NCBI RefSeq assembly: GCF_007665395.1 | Contig: NZ_VDND01000010.1 | Span: forward strand, 124,001 to 188,000 | Direction of reading: 5' to 3' | Length of the DNA stretch: 64,000 bases | Origin: Pseudomonas oryzihabitans | GTDB lineage: Bacteria > Pseudomonadota > Gammaproteobacteria > Pseudomonadales > Pseudomonadaceae | Translations under genes and position numbers: made by a program | In this document: piece after piece, positions 44,378-53,111 of the stretch | How the letters are laid out: the number at the start of each line of letters is the position of its first letter | Numbering within the stretch: position 1 is the first letter of the stretch | Notes under the pieces: generated by a model | Told to the model about the DNA's origin: nothing | The model's input: the letters and a program-made list of their open reading frames with translations, nothing else | Databases searched by the model: none

Positions 44378-45292
44378 TCAACTCACCAGGGACCCAGCCG
44401 GCTCGCGCTCGGTCCTTAGCGCCAGCAGCGTCTGGCGCACGCCCTGGCGCCAGTCGCTCGCCGCGATACCGAAGCGCTGCTCCAGTGCGCTGGAATCCAG
44501 CATGGAATACGCCGGGCGCTTAGCCAGCGTCGGGAATTCGGAGGTGGCGATTCCGGTGATGAGGGGCGCGCGCTGCAGCATGCCCAGCTCCTGGCCGGCA
44601 TCGATGATGTAGCGGGCGAAGTCGCACCAGCTGAGGCCACTGTCGCCGCCGAAATGATAGAGGCCGTAGGCCGTCTGCTCAGGCTGGGCCTGGGCCTGGC
44701 CGGCGATCTCCAGCAAGGCATCGGCGATATGGCCGGCGTAGGTCGGACAACCTACCTGATCACTCACCACCCGCAGTTCGTCGCGATCCGCCGCGAGACG
44801 CAGCATGGTCTTGAGGAAATTGTTGCAGTGCTCGCTGAATACCCAGGCGGTTCTCAGCACCACGGCCCGCGGACAGGCAGCGAGTACCCGATTCTCTCCT
44901 TCGAGCTTGGTCATCCCGTACACGCCGGAAGGACTGACCGGGTCCTCGACCTGGTAAGGCGTCGTCGCCGTACCGTCGAACACATAGTCGGTGGACAGGT
45001 GCAGCAGCGCGATACCGGCAGCGCCGCAGGCTTGGGCGAGCACCGCCGGGCCTTCGATGTTGCCGCGCGCGGCGATCTCCGGCTCCTGCTCGGCCTTGTC
45101 GACCGCCGTGTAGGCGGCCGCATTGATCACGACGTCGGGTGCGAACCGCTCGAGATGGCTGGTTACCGAGCCTTCGTCAGCGATATCCAGAGTGGCACGT
45201 CCATGGGCCTCCCATGCCAGTTCTGAACGCTGAAGACGGTCGGTCAGACAGCGTCCGACCTGACCGTTCGCTCCGGTAACCAGTATCTTCAT
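44378..45292 (-). CDS. rmlD: dTDP-4-dehydrorhamnose reductase RmlD
   Basis: The 304-residue SDR enzyme makes dTDP-L-rhamnose from the 4-keto sugar. The Rossmann motif GANGQVG is at residues 7-13; STDYVFDG and the YGMTKLEGE catalytic Tyr/Lys segment are present. It is the last gene of the rmlBACD operon and its start overlaps the rmlC stop by four bases. The product feeds O-antigen, core or rhamnolipid synthesis. Confidence 0.96.
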   Translation of the reverse strand: MKILVTGANGQVGRCLTDRLQRSELAWEAHGRATLDIADEGSVTSHLERFAPDVVINAAAYTAVDKAEQEPEIAARGNIEGPAVLAQACGAAGIALLHLSTDYVFDGTATTPYQVEDPVSPSGVYGMTKLEGENRVLAACPRAVVLRTAWVFSEHCNNFLKTMLRLAADRDELRVVSDQVGCPTYAGHIADALLEIAGQAQAQPEQTAYGLYHFGGDSGLSWCDFARYIIDAGQELGMLQRAPLITGIATSEFPTLAKRPAYSMLDSSALEQRFGIAASDWRQGVRQTLLALRTEREPAGSLVS

Positions 45293-45825
45293 CTATACAG
45301 CTCCGCCAATCGAAGTCCTTGTGCATCTTTGGCGGACAGGATGGGATCCTTGACCCGCCAGTCGATATTCAGATCCGGATCATTCCAGATCAGGGATCCT
45401 TCATCAGAGGGATCGTAATAATCTGTGCACTTGTATTCAAAATCAGCGGTGTCGGACAGCACCACGAAGCCATGGGCGAGGCCCGGCGGTATCCAGAGCT
45501 GGCGCTTGTTCTCTTCCGAGAGGATCTCGGCCACCACGTTGCCGAAGGTGGGCGAATCCCGGCGAATGTCGACCGCCACGTCCAGCACCTCGCCGCGGAC
45601 CACGCGGACCAGCTTGCCTTGCGGCTTGCTGCGCTGGAAATGCAGCCCGCGCAGCACGTTGCGCGCGGAACGCGAGTGGTTGTCCTGGACGAACGGCAGG
45701 GTGATCCCCACCTGCTGAGCATAGCGCTCGGCCTGGAAGGACTCGAGGAAGAACCCGCGGTCGTCACCGAAGACCTTGGGTTCGATCAGCTTGACGTCCG
45801 GGATCGCGGTTTCGATGACCTGCAT
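45289..45825 (-). CDS. rmlC: dTDP-4-dehydrorhamnose 3,5-epimerase RmlC
   Basis: The 178-residue cupin epimerase starts at ATG 45825 (MQVIETAIPD), overlapping the rmlA stop (TGATG). Conserved features include DDRGFFLESFQ, QDNHSRSARNVLRGLHFQ with the catalytic His, and IPPGLAHGFVVLSDTADF. It converts dTDP-4-keto-6-deoxyglucose to the L-lyxo form, the third step of dTDP-rhamnose synthesis. Confidence 0.97.
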   Translation of the reverse strand: MQVIETAIPDVKLIEPKVFGDDRGFFLESFQAERYAQQVGITLPFVQDNHSRSARNVLRGLHFQRSKPQGKLVRVVRGEVLDVAVDIRRDSPTFGNVVAEILSEENKRQLWIPPGLAHGFVVLSDTADFEYKCTDYYDPSDEGSLIWNDPDLNIDWRVKDPILSAKDAQGLRLAELYR

Positions 45826-46706
45826 CAGTCCTGCTCCTTGCACAGCCGCGCCAGGTACTGGCCGTAGCCGGTCTTGCTCAGGGCTTCGGCCTGCAGAGCC
45901 ATCTGCTCACAGGTGATCCAGCCTTTCTGGAAGGCGATCTCTTCGAGACAGGCCACCTTCAGGCCCTGGCGCTTCTCGATGGTCTGCACGAAATGGCCGG
46001 CTTCCAGCAGCGCATCGTGGGTACCGGTATCAAGCCAGGCGAAACCGCGGCCCAGCAGGGAAACGTTCAGCGAGCCGCGCCGCAGGTACTCGTTGTTGAC
46101 GTCGGTGATTTCCAGCTCGCCGCGGGGCGACGGCTTGATGTTGGCGGCGATGTCCAGCACGTCGTTGTCGTAGAAGTACAGACCGGTGACGGCATAGTTG
46201 GACTTCGGCTTCTTGGGCTTCTCTTCGATGCTCAGCGCCTTGCCCTGGTCATCGAACTCGACCACACCGAAGCGCTCGGGATCGGCGACGTAGTAGCCGA
46301 AGACGGTGGCGCCCTGCTCCAGGCTCGCGGCCTTGAGCAGCGTCTCGCTGAAGTGCTGGCCGTAGAAGATGTTGTCGCCCAGGACCAGGCAGACGTTGTC
46401 ATCGCCGACGAATTCGCGACCGATGATGAAGGCCTGGGCCAGGCCGTCCGGACTTGGCTGCTCGGCATAGCTCAGCTGCATGCCGAACTGGCTGCCGTCG
46501 CCCAGCATGCGCTGGAAGCCGGGCAGATCGGCCGGCGTCGAGATGATCAGCACCTCGCGGATACCGGCCAGCATCAGCACGGACAGCGGATAGTAGATCA
46601 TCGGTTTGTCGTAGATCGGCAGCGATTGCTTGGATACGCCCAGGGTAATGGGGTGCAAACGAGTACCGGATCCACCGGCCAGCAGGATTCCCTTGTAGTT
46701 GCTCAT
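45825..46706 (-). CDS. rmlA: Glucose-1-phosphate thymidylyltransferase RmlA
   Basis: This 293-residue nucleotidyltransferase makes dTDP-glucose, the first step of the pathway. The signature GGSGTRLHP and SLPIYDKPMIYYPL are present. ATG 46706 (MSNYKGI) is chosen; the frame is open 37 codons upstream, but that would run toward the rmlB end without family similarity. It is about 70 bases after rmlB. RmlA is the feedback-inhibited enzyme of the pathway. Confidence 0.97.
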   Translation of the reverse strand: MSNYKGILLAGGSGTRLHPITLGVSKQSLPIYDKPMIYYPLSVLMLAGIREVLIISTPADLPGFQRMLGDGSQFGMQLSYAEQPSPDGLAQAFIIGREFVGDDNVCLVLGDNIFYGQHFSETLLKAASLEQGATVFGYYVADPERFGVVEFDDQGKALSIEEKPKKPKSNYAVTGLYFYDNDVLDIAANIKPSPRGELEITDVNNEYLRRGSLNVSLLGRGFAWLDTGTHDALLEAGHFVQTIEKRQGLKVACLEEIAFQKGWITCEQMALQAEALSKTGYGQYLARLCKEQD

Positions 46707-46779
46707 GGCAAGCGTCCCTCTGAAGATTGACTGTTGCTGTCGGTAGGACACGCCCGGGGGCGTGTCCTCGATAGGATCG

Positions 46780-47844
46780 TTAAACGGCTTCGCCGAGACG
46801 CTCGAGGCGATAGGCACCGGACAGTACCCGCTGCCACCACTCCCGATTGTTCAGGTACCAGGTGACGGTTTTGCGCATGCCGGTCTCGAAGGTCTCCGCC
46901 GGCGTCCAGCCCAGTTCGCGGCCGATCTTGCTGGCATCGATGGCGTATCTCATGTCGTGACCGGGGCGATCCTTGACGAAGGTGATCAGGTCGCGATAGC
47001 GCTCGACACCCGCGGGCTTCTGCGGAGCCAGCTCTTCCAGCAGGTCGCAGATGGTCTCGACGACCTGCAGGTTGCGCTTCTCGTTATGGCCGCCGATGTT
47101 GTAGGTCTCACCGACCTCGCCCTGGGTCACCACGGTATAGAGCGCCCGGGCATGGTCTTCGACGAACAGCCAGTCACGCACCTGGGAACCATCGCCATAG
47201 ATCGGCAGCGGCTTGCCATGGATGGCGTTGAGGATGACGTGGGGAATCAGCTTCTCGGGGAAGTGATAGGGCCCGTAGTTGTTCGAGCAGTTGGTCACCA
47301 GTACCGGCAGGCCGTAGGTGCGGCCCCAGGCGCGTACCAGGTGGTCGCTGCCGGCCTTGCTCGCCGAATAGGGCGAGCTCGGCGAATAGGGGGTGGTTTC
47401 GGTGAAGAGGTCGTCGGTGCCGTGCAGGTCGCCGTACACCTCGTCGGTGGAGATGTGGTGGAAACGGAAGGCGGCCTTGGCGTCCGGCGCCAGCTCGTTC
47501 CAGTAGGCACGGGTCACTTCCAGGATGACGCCGGTACCGACCACGTTGGTCTGGATGAAGGCGGCGGGGCCTTCGATGGAGCGGTCCACATGGGACTCGG
47601 CAGCCAGGTGCATGACCACATCGGGCTGGAAGGACGCGAACACCTGTTGCAGGGCAGCGAAGTCGCAGATGTCCACCTGGTGGAATTCGTAGCGCTCGGA
47701 ATCCGCGACCTCGGCCAGCGAGTCCACGTTACCGGCGTACGTCAACTTGTCGACGTTGGCGACCTTGCATTGGGTTTCGTTGATAAGAAAACGTACCACG
47801 GCGGAACCAATGAAACCCGCGCCACCCGTTACCAGTACCTTCAT
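46780..47844 (-). CDS. rmlB: dTDP-glucose 4,6-dehydratase RmlB
   Basis: This 354-residue SDR enzyme starts with MKVLVTGGAGFIGS (NAD-binding) and has the HISTDEVYGDL and YSASKAGSDHLV catalytic segments. It catalyses the second step, forming the 4-keto-6-deoxy sugar. It is the first gene of rmlBACD. A gap of about 220 bases separates it from wbpM upstream and should contain its promoter, but I see no convincing sigma-70 boxes there. Confidence 0.97.
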   Translation of the reverse strand: MKVLVTGGAGFIGSAVVRFLINETQCKVANVDKLTYAGNVDSLAEVADSERYEFHQVDICDFAALQQVFASFQPDVVMHLAAESHVDRSIEGPAAFIQTNVVGTGVILEVTRAYWNELAPDAKAAFRFHHISTDEVYGDLHGTDDLFTETTPYSPSSPYSASKAGSDHLVRAWGRTYGLPVLVTNCSNNYGPYHFPEKLIPHVILNAIHGKPLPIYGDGSQVRDWLFVEDHARALYTVVTQGEVGETYNIGGHNEKRNLQVVETICDLLEELAPQKPAGVERYRDLITFVKDRPGHDMRYAIDASKIGRELGWTPAETFETGMRKTVTWYLNNREWWQRVLSGAYRLERLGEAV

Positions 47845-48065
47845 CCTGAATCCTGCCTATATCGATTTGCACATCATCGCGCCCATAGCCGCGGGCGAGA
47901 CATCGGAGGACGGCGCAGCCATCCCTGGCTTAGGTGGCAGCCACAGCTATCCACCCAAAGACCTGAGTTAAACAGTGACAGGAAAGGAAAGTTCAGCCTA
48001 GTGGCCGGTGGCTGCCGCTTCTGTGCTCGGCTTCAAATCCAGGCTGAAAGAAAGCGCGGACGGGA

Positions 48066-50048
48066 TCACTCGATGGATCTCTTGCCGTGCAGCCAGTCGA
48101 CGATGTCGCCCTCTGGCGAATAGCCGGCGACGGTGTCGCGCAGCAGCTGCCGGACGCGCAGGTAATCACCCGCCTCTATCGCCCGGCTGAGCTCGACGAG
48201 GGCGCTGCGGAAGACTTCCCAGGCGAGAAAGTCTTCGCTGGAACGCATGATCTTGGGATGAGAGGTCGGGCTCACGTCGTCACCGATGAGTAATTCCTCA
48301 TAGAGCTTTTCGCCGGGCCGCAGGCCGGTGAACTCGATGGCGACGTCGCCGTGGGGATTGGCCGGCGAGCGTACGCTAAGGCCCGAGAGCTTGATCATCT
48401 GCTCGGCCAGTTCGACGATGCGCACCGGTTCGCCCATGTCGAGCACGAAGACGTCACCGCCCTCGCCCATCGCTCCCGCCTGGATCACCAGCTGCGCCGC
48501 CTCGGTGATGGTCATGAAGAAACGGGTGATCTTGGGGTGGGTGACGGTGACCGGGCCGCCCTTGCGGATCTGGGTGCGGAACAGCGGGATCACCGAGCCG
48601 GACGAACCCAACACGTTGCCGAACCTGACCATGGTGAAGCGGGTCCGGTTGACCTGGTGAATGCCGTCCGCCTGGCCATGCAGCACGGGCGCCGCCTCGC
48701 GGCTTAGGGCTTGCAGGATCATCTCGGCCAGGCGCTTGGTACTGCCCATGATATTGGTGGGCCGGACCGCCTTGTCGGTGGAGATCAGCACGAAACTGGT
48801 GACGCCGGCCTGGATGGCCGCCTGGGCGGCGTTGAGCGTGCCCAGCACGTTGTTGCCGAAGCCCTCGGCGATGTTGTGCTCGACCATGGGCACATGCTTG
48901 TACGCCGCCGCATGGTAGAGGGTCGCCACCTTCCAGTGGCGCATGACCTGCAACAGCAGCGGCGCATTGCGGATGGACCCCAGCACCGGCACCAGGGTGA
49001 CCGGCAAGGCTTCGCGCTGGATATGGGCGTCCAGCTCGCGGTGGATGCTGTAGAGATTGAACTCGGCATGGTCGAGCAGAATCAGGGTGATCGGCTTCTG
49101 GCCGATGATCTGCCGGCACAGTTCCGCGCCGATGGAGCCCCCTGCCCCGGTCACCATGACCACCTGACCGGTGATGCAGCGGGCGAACAGCTCGGGCCTG
49201 GGCGTGACCGGATCGCGCCCTAGCAGGTCGGCGATGTCCACCTCCTGCAGGTCATCCACCTGAACCTTGCCGCAGGCCAGGTCACTGATGCGCGGGACGG
49301 TCCTGACGTGCAGCGGATAGGGTTCCAGCAGGCCGAGCACCTCGCGGCGGCGCGCCCGGGTGGCCGAGGGAATGGCCAGCAGGATTTCCTCGGCACCGGA
49401 TTCGTCGATCATCTGCTGGATGTGCTTGGGGGTGTAGACCTTGAGCCCGGCGATGATGCGGTTGGCGATGCTCTTGTCGTCGTCGATGAAGGCCACCGGA
49501 CGCATGGCGCGCCCCATGCGCAGCGCCGCGACCAGCTGGTTGCCCGCCGAGCCGGCGCCGTAGATGGCCACCCGGGGCAACTCGTCCGGCTGCTTGATGA
49601 AGGGCACGGTGATGGCGCGATACCAGTCGCCGAGGAAGTACTGGCGCAGCGCCAGGCGCAGGCCGCCGATCAGGATAAGGCTGACGATCCAGTAGTTGAA
49701 GATCATCGAGCGCGGCACGATCTCCGGCAGGTCGCGGTACCAGTAGATCACCACCGACAGCAGCAGCGTCGACAGCGTCACCGCCTTGGCGATGGCGATC
49801 AGCGCATCGTTGCCCAGGTAGCGCATCACCGCGCGGTACATGCCGAAGCGAATGAACAGGGGAATGGCGATGGCCGGGGCCGTGAGGAACAGCCAGGCAT
49901 GACCGCTGAACGGCTCGATCATCTGCACCGAGCCCAGGCGCAGATAGAACGCCAGCCACAGGGAAGCCCAGATCAGCAGCAGGTCGACGGCAACCTGGAT
50001 GATTCGCTTCGTACGCCGGTTCAGCTTGACCAGATGGTCACGCAACAT
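48066..50048 (-). CDS. wbpM: UDP-GlcNAc C6-dehydratase, WbpM family
   Basis: The 660-residue inner-membrane protein has four N-terminal membrane helices (within about 1-130) and a cytoplasmic SDR domain. A first Rossmann-like segment (VAIYGAGSAGNQLV) precedes the active one (MVTGAGGSIGAEL), and the catalytic segment STDKAVRPTNIMGSTKR uses Met in place of the usual Tyr, as in WbpM/FlaA1. It makes the 4-keto-6-deoxy precursor of QuiNAc/FucNAc. In P. aeruginosa wbpM ends the O-antigen cluster and is needed for most serotypes. Confidence 0.95.
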   Translation of the reverse strand: MLRDHLVKLNRRTKRIIQVAVDLLLIWASLWLAFYLRLGSVQMIEPFSGHAWLFLTAPAIAIPLFIRFGMYRAVMRYLGNDALIAIAKAVTLSTLLLSVVIYWYRDLPEIVPRSMIFNYWIVSLILIGGLRLALRQYFLGDWYRAITVPFIKQPDELPRVAIYGAGSAGNQLVAALRMGRAMRPVAFIDDDKSIANRIIAGLKVYTPKHIQQMIDESGAEEILLAIPSATRARRREVLGLLEPYPLHVRTVPRISDLACGKVQVDDLQEVDIADLLGRDPVTPRPELFARCITGQVVMVTGAGGSIGAELCRQIIGQKPITLILLDHAEFNLYSIHRELDAHIQREALPVTLVPVLGSIRNAPLLLQVMRHWKVATLYHAAAYKHVPMVEHNIAEGFGNNVLGTLNAAQAAIQAGVTSFVLISTDKAVRPTNIMGSTKRLAEMILQALSREAAPVLHGQADGIHQVNRTRFTMVRFGNVLGSSGSVIPLFRTQIRKGGPVTVTHPKITRFFMTITEAAQLVIQAGAMGEGGDVFVLDMGEPVRIVELAEQMIKLSGLSVRSPANPHGDVAIEFTGLRPGEKLYEELLIGDDVSPTSHPKIMRSSEDFLAWEVFRSALVELSRAIEAGDYLRVRQLLRDTVAGYSPEGDIVDWLHGKRSIE

Positions 50049-50058
50049 ATCAGTGTCC

Positions 50059-51108
50059 CTAATCCCTGAATCCGGTGGACTGCGCAGCCGTGGCTACTTC
50101 ATCGGTCCCAGCTTGGTATCGAAGGGCCAGGCAAAGCAAGGGCCCGTAGGCGAGCAACAGTCCCAGTATGGCACCTAAACGGCCGAGTCCCACCAGTAAA
50201 GCGATAGGCAGTAGCCAGAGTCCATTGATGGCCAGTACCGCCAGGGTCACCGGCCGATGGGCCCCATGGCGGCGGGACGCCCACTGGTAGGCATGGGTGC
50301 GATGGGCTTCATAGGGCTTCTTGCCGCGACTCAGCCGGCGCAGCAGCGTCCAGGTCGCGTCGACCACGAAGACCCCCAGCAGGATCAGCCACGCCCAGAA
50401 CAGCGCCAGATCGCTCAGCGCCGCCTGCAGAGAGAGGATGCCGAGGATCAGCCCGAGGAAGCCGCTGCCCACGTCACCCATGAAGATCCGCGCCGGGGGA
50501 AAATTCCATAGCAGGAAACCACTGACCGCCGCGGCCAGCAGCAGGGTCTCGGGCAGCAGGTCGCCCTGGCCGCCGAGTGCATAGATCAGCGCCATGCCCA
50601 GGCAGACGCTCACCGCCTCGACGGCGGCGATCCCGTCGATGCCGTCCATGAAGTTGTAGAGATTCAGTAGCCAGACCAGATAGAGGACGCCCACCACCCC
50701 GACCAGCCAGCCCGGCAGCCCCAGCGCCGTGGCCAAGGCAGAGGGCAGGACCCCGTAGCCACCGAGCCAGAGCAAGGCGCCCCCCGCTGCCAGGAAATGC
50801 CCGAGCAACCGCCAACCGGCGCCGACGTGCCGGTGATCGTCGATGAACCCCAGCAGCGCCACCAGCAGCCCCGCCCCTACCAGCACGGCGCAGGAAGAGG
50901 CTGCCAACCCTCCCAGCAGTTGCAAGGCCAGACAGCCGAGCACGAACACCACCACGATCGCCAGACCGCCACCCCGCGGCGTCGCCACCTGGTGCGAACT
51001 GCGGGCATTGGGCTCGTCGAGCAGGCCGCCGGAGAGGGCATAGCGCCGGATTCCCGCCGTACCCAACCAGCTGCAGCAGCCGGCGACAGCCAATAGGAGC
51101 AGCATCAT
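50059..51108 (-). CDS. wbpL: Initiating glycosyltransferase family 4 (WbpL/WecA-like)
   Basis: This 349-residue polytopic protein (about ten helices) transfers a sugar-1-phosphate to undecaprenyl phosphate, the first step of O-antigen assembly. Motifs are GFIDDHRHV (Asp-Asp), NLYNFMDGIDGIA and HRTHAYQW. ATG 51108 overlaps the stop of the epimerase gene (ATGA); the longer upstream frame is unsupported. Position between wbpV and wbpM and the matched overlaps make WbpL the best name. In P. aeruginosa WbpL starts both A- and B-band chains. Confidence 0.92.
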   Translation of the reverse strand: MMLLLLAVAGCCSWLGTAGIRRYALSGGLLDEPNARSSHQVATPRGGGLAIVVVFVLGCLALQLLGGLAASSCAVLVGAGLLVALLGFIDDHRHVGAGWRLLGHFLAAGGALLWLGGYGVLPSALATALGLPGWLVGVVGVLYLVWLLNLYNFMDGIDGIAAVEAVSVCLGMALIYALGGQGDLLPETLLLAAAVSGFLLWNFPPARIFMGDVGSGFLGLILGILSLQAALSDLALFWAWLILLGVFVVDATWTLLRRLSRGKKPYEAHRTHAYQWASRRHGAHRPVTLAVLAINGLWLLPIALLVGLGRLGAILGLLLAYGPLLCLALRYQAGTDEVATAAQSTGFRD

Positions 51109-52082
51109 CTGGACGGCTCCGGACGAGCTCGCTGGGCGCCCAGGGCGCGCAAGGCGACGCGCGCCGACAGCGGCGGCTGCCAGCCCAGCAGGGTCTTGGT
51201 GGGTCGGATATCGACCTGCAGCGAGCCGCACAGCCGTTGGGCAACCTCGGCGCGTCCCAGCAACCGCGCGCCTCCCTCCAGCCAACGGGGCGGTATGGCG
51301 ATCAGCCTGGCCTTCCGCCCCAGGCCCTCGCCGAGCAGTTCGAGCAGCTCGGCGGTGGAGAGGTCTTCATCGTCACTGGCCAGCAAAACAGCGCCGGCCG
51401 CCGCTGGTGCTTCGATGCACAAGGTCAGCAGGTCGAGCAGGTTTTCCAGGGCGAGCAGGCTGCGCCGGTTCTCTCGAACCCCCCCCAGGGGCAACGGGAT
51501 ACCGCGCACCAGGGCCTCAAGCAAACGGGCCACATTGGCCTTCACGCCGGGCCCATAGACCAGCGGTGGCCGGATGATCACCACGTCCAGGCCGGTCTCG
51601 GCCATGAGTGTCAGCAACTGCCGTTCGGCAGCCGCCTTGGAACGCGCATAGGCGTCGGTGGGCCCAGGAGGATCTTCGGCACGGAACGGCTGGCCAGGCA
51701 GGGTCCAGTCGCCATTGACCTTGATGCTGCTGGCGAAGATGAAACGGCGAACACCTGCTGCGGAAGCATCGCGAGCCAGCTTCAGGGTAGCGGCCCGATT
51801 CACCTCGTCGTAGCGCCTGTCACTGGCCGCGCCGGGCTCCTCGCCTAGCTGGTGCACCCGCGCGGCGAGATGAATGACGGTATCCACGCCTGCCAGCGCA
51901 GCGGTCCAGTCGGTGTCGGCTGACAGCTCGCGGATCACCGTCGTGACCCCGGCAGGGGCCTGACCGGCAGACGCCTGACGCTGCGCCGCTACTACCAAAT
52001 ATCCCTTGGCTTGCAGGTGCCGGACCAGGGCCGCACCGACGAACCCTGTCGCTCCCGTCACCAGAATCTTGCGTTCCATCAA
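51105..52082 (-). CDS. wbpV: NAD-dependent epimerase/dehydratase (WbpV-like 4-keto reductase)
   Basis: The 325-residue SDR protein has GATGFVGAALV at the N-terminus, IHLAARVHQLGE and the catalytic YARSKAAAE. It is encoded directly before wbpL, as is P. aeruginosa WbpV, which reduces the WbpM product to UDP-QuiNAc. A FucNAc-forming reductase is the alternative, because the family differs only in stereochemistry. It is the first polysaccharide gene after ihfB, with only a small membrane-protein gene between. Confidence 0.88.
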   Translation of the reverse strand: MMERKILVTGATGFVGAALVRHLQAKGYLVVAAQRQASAGQAPAGVTTVIRELSADTDWTAALAGVDTVIHLAARVHQLGEEPGAASDRRYDEVNRAATLKLARDASAAGVRRFIFASSIKVNGDWTLPGQPFRAEDPPGPTDAYARSKAAAERQLLTLMAETGLDVVIIRPPLVYGPGVKANVARLLEALVRGIPLPLGGVRENRRSLLALENLLDLLTLCIEAPAAAGAVLLASDDEDLSTAELLELLGEGLGRKARLIAIPPRWLEGGARLLGRAEVAQRLCGSLQVDIRPTKTLLGWQPPLSARVALRALGAQRARPEPSR

Positions 52083-52169
52083 GCTATTACGCCGTGCCTG
52101 TCAGCCAGAAAATGGGGCTTATGGTATGACATTGCCTGGCAAGGGCCTAGCCATGCGGCTCGCGGACAT

Positions 52170-52201
52170 AAAAAAGCCCGCCGGGCGTGAGCGCGGCGGG
52201 C
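52170..52201 (-). terminator. Rho-independent terminator of the 72-residue protein gene
   Basis: Arms GCCCGCCG/CGGCGGGC (52176-52183 and 52194-52201) are followed on the minus strand by six T. It lies 18 bases past the stop codon and isolates the wbpV operon from upstream transcription. Confidence 0.88.
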
Positions 52202-52218
52202 CGGAAATCTGAGTGGCC

Positions 52219-52437
52219 TTACAGGGTCTTGGCAGAGACCGGTACTTCGATGGCCTGGAAGCGAGCAGGCTGAGCGACGTAGTGGCGCGAGAAGTTCTCG
52301 ACGCGCTGAACCGGCTGCAGGAACAGGGCAACCATCCAGCTACCTGCCAGGGCGGCTACCGCCAGGAAGGGGTGTCCGAGTTGCATGCTGGTGAAGCAGG
52401 CGGCGATACCGATCCAGATGAAAAGATAATGGCGCAT
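52219..52437 (-). CDS. Small predicted membrane protein, 72 residues, unrecognised
   Basis: I do not recognise this protein. It has two hydrophobic stretches (about residues 4-16 and 22-42), the second ending in a basic/polar C-terminal half (RVENFSRHYVAQPARFQA). It is monocistronic between an AT-rich gap and its own terminator, with GAGGAAG about six bases before ATG 52437. The regular terminator and ribosome site argue for a real gene. It is not the LapA/DUF1049 protein often found after ihfB. Confidence 0.7.
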   Translation of the reverse strand: MRHYLFIWIGIAACFTSMQLGHPFLAVAALAGSWMVALFLQPVQRVENFSRHYVAQPARFQAIEVPVSAKTL

Positions 52438-52439
52438 GA

Positions 52440-52680
52440 CAACTTCCTCACTCGGAGTGGACTACGAGGTCACCCAAGACCTTCTGTGAGCGAAGTCTCA
52501 TACAAAAATCGGAACCCGTCTACAAAAATATCAAAAAGCCTTGACTTTTTTTGTAAACGTCAAAATACCGATAGAGAAGCTAGCGATAACGCTTTTTTGA
52601 CGACTGCAGCCAGCGGGAAAAACCAATAAAAATCAAAAGCTTGAGATCAACGAAAAGACATCTGACGTCCGACCGACGAC
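52440..52680. other. AT-rich non-coding gap downstream of ihfB
   Basis: About 240 bases between the ihfB stop and the small membrane-protein gene are strikingly AT-rich (AAAAATATCAAAAAGCC, TTTTTTTGTAAACG, CCAATAAAAATCAAAAGC), unlike anything else in the window. No open frame, tRNA or transposon end is visible. It should hold the promoter of the small gene. It occupies the position where P. aeruginosa carries its O-antigen genes. Confidence 0.6.
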
Positions 52681-52681
52681 T

Positions 52682-52969
52682 TTATGGCTCAAGCTCGTTG
52701 ACCCGGTCTCTCAGCTCCTTGCCGGGCTTGAAGTGAGGCACGAACTTGCCATCCAGCAGTACCGACTCCCCGGTCTTGGGATTGCGCCCGGTGCGCGGTG
52801 CCCGATAGTGCAGGGAGAAGCTGCCGAAGCCCCTGATCTCGATGCGGTCACCGGTGGAAAGGGCCTGGGCCATCTGTTCCAGCATGGTCTTGATCGCCAG
52901 CTCGACGTCCCTGGACGATAACTGCCCCTGATAGGACACGATGCGCTCGATCAACTCCGACTTGGTCAT
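52682..52969 (-). CDS. ihfB: Integration host factor subunit beta
   Basis: This 95-residue DNA-bending protein of the HU family starts at ATG 52969 (MTKSELIER), with AAGGA seven bases upstream. The core GDRIEIRGFGSFSLHYRAPRTGRNPKTGE includes the intercalating Pro arm (RNPKTG). It forms a heterodimer with IhfA and assists sigma-54 promoters such as those in this window. It follows rpsA after a terminator, so it probably also has its own promoter; a TTGACT about 60 bases upstream is a candidate -35. Confidence 0.97.
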   Translation of the reverse strand: MTKSELIERIVSYQGQLSSRDVELAIKTMLEQMAQALSTGDRIEIRGFGSFSLHYRAPRTGRNPKTGESVLLDGKFVPHFKPGKELRDRVNELEP

Positions 52970-53111
52970 GGATTTTTCCTTCGTTATCAAGCGGCTAGAT
53001 CACCTCCCAGGACTTTTAGCACGCTGGCCGATTTTTGAAAAGTCAAGCGGGTCGCTTTAGCCCCGGCAACTTTTTACCCGCCATGACCGCACCACCCTCT
53101 TTATGCCGGCC

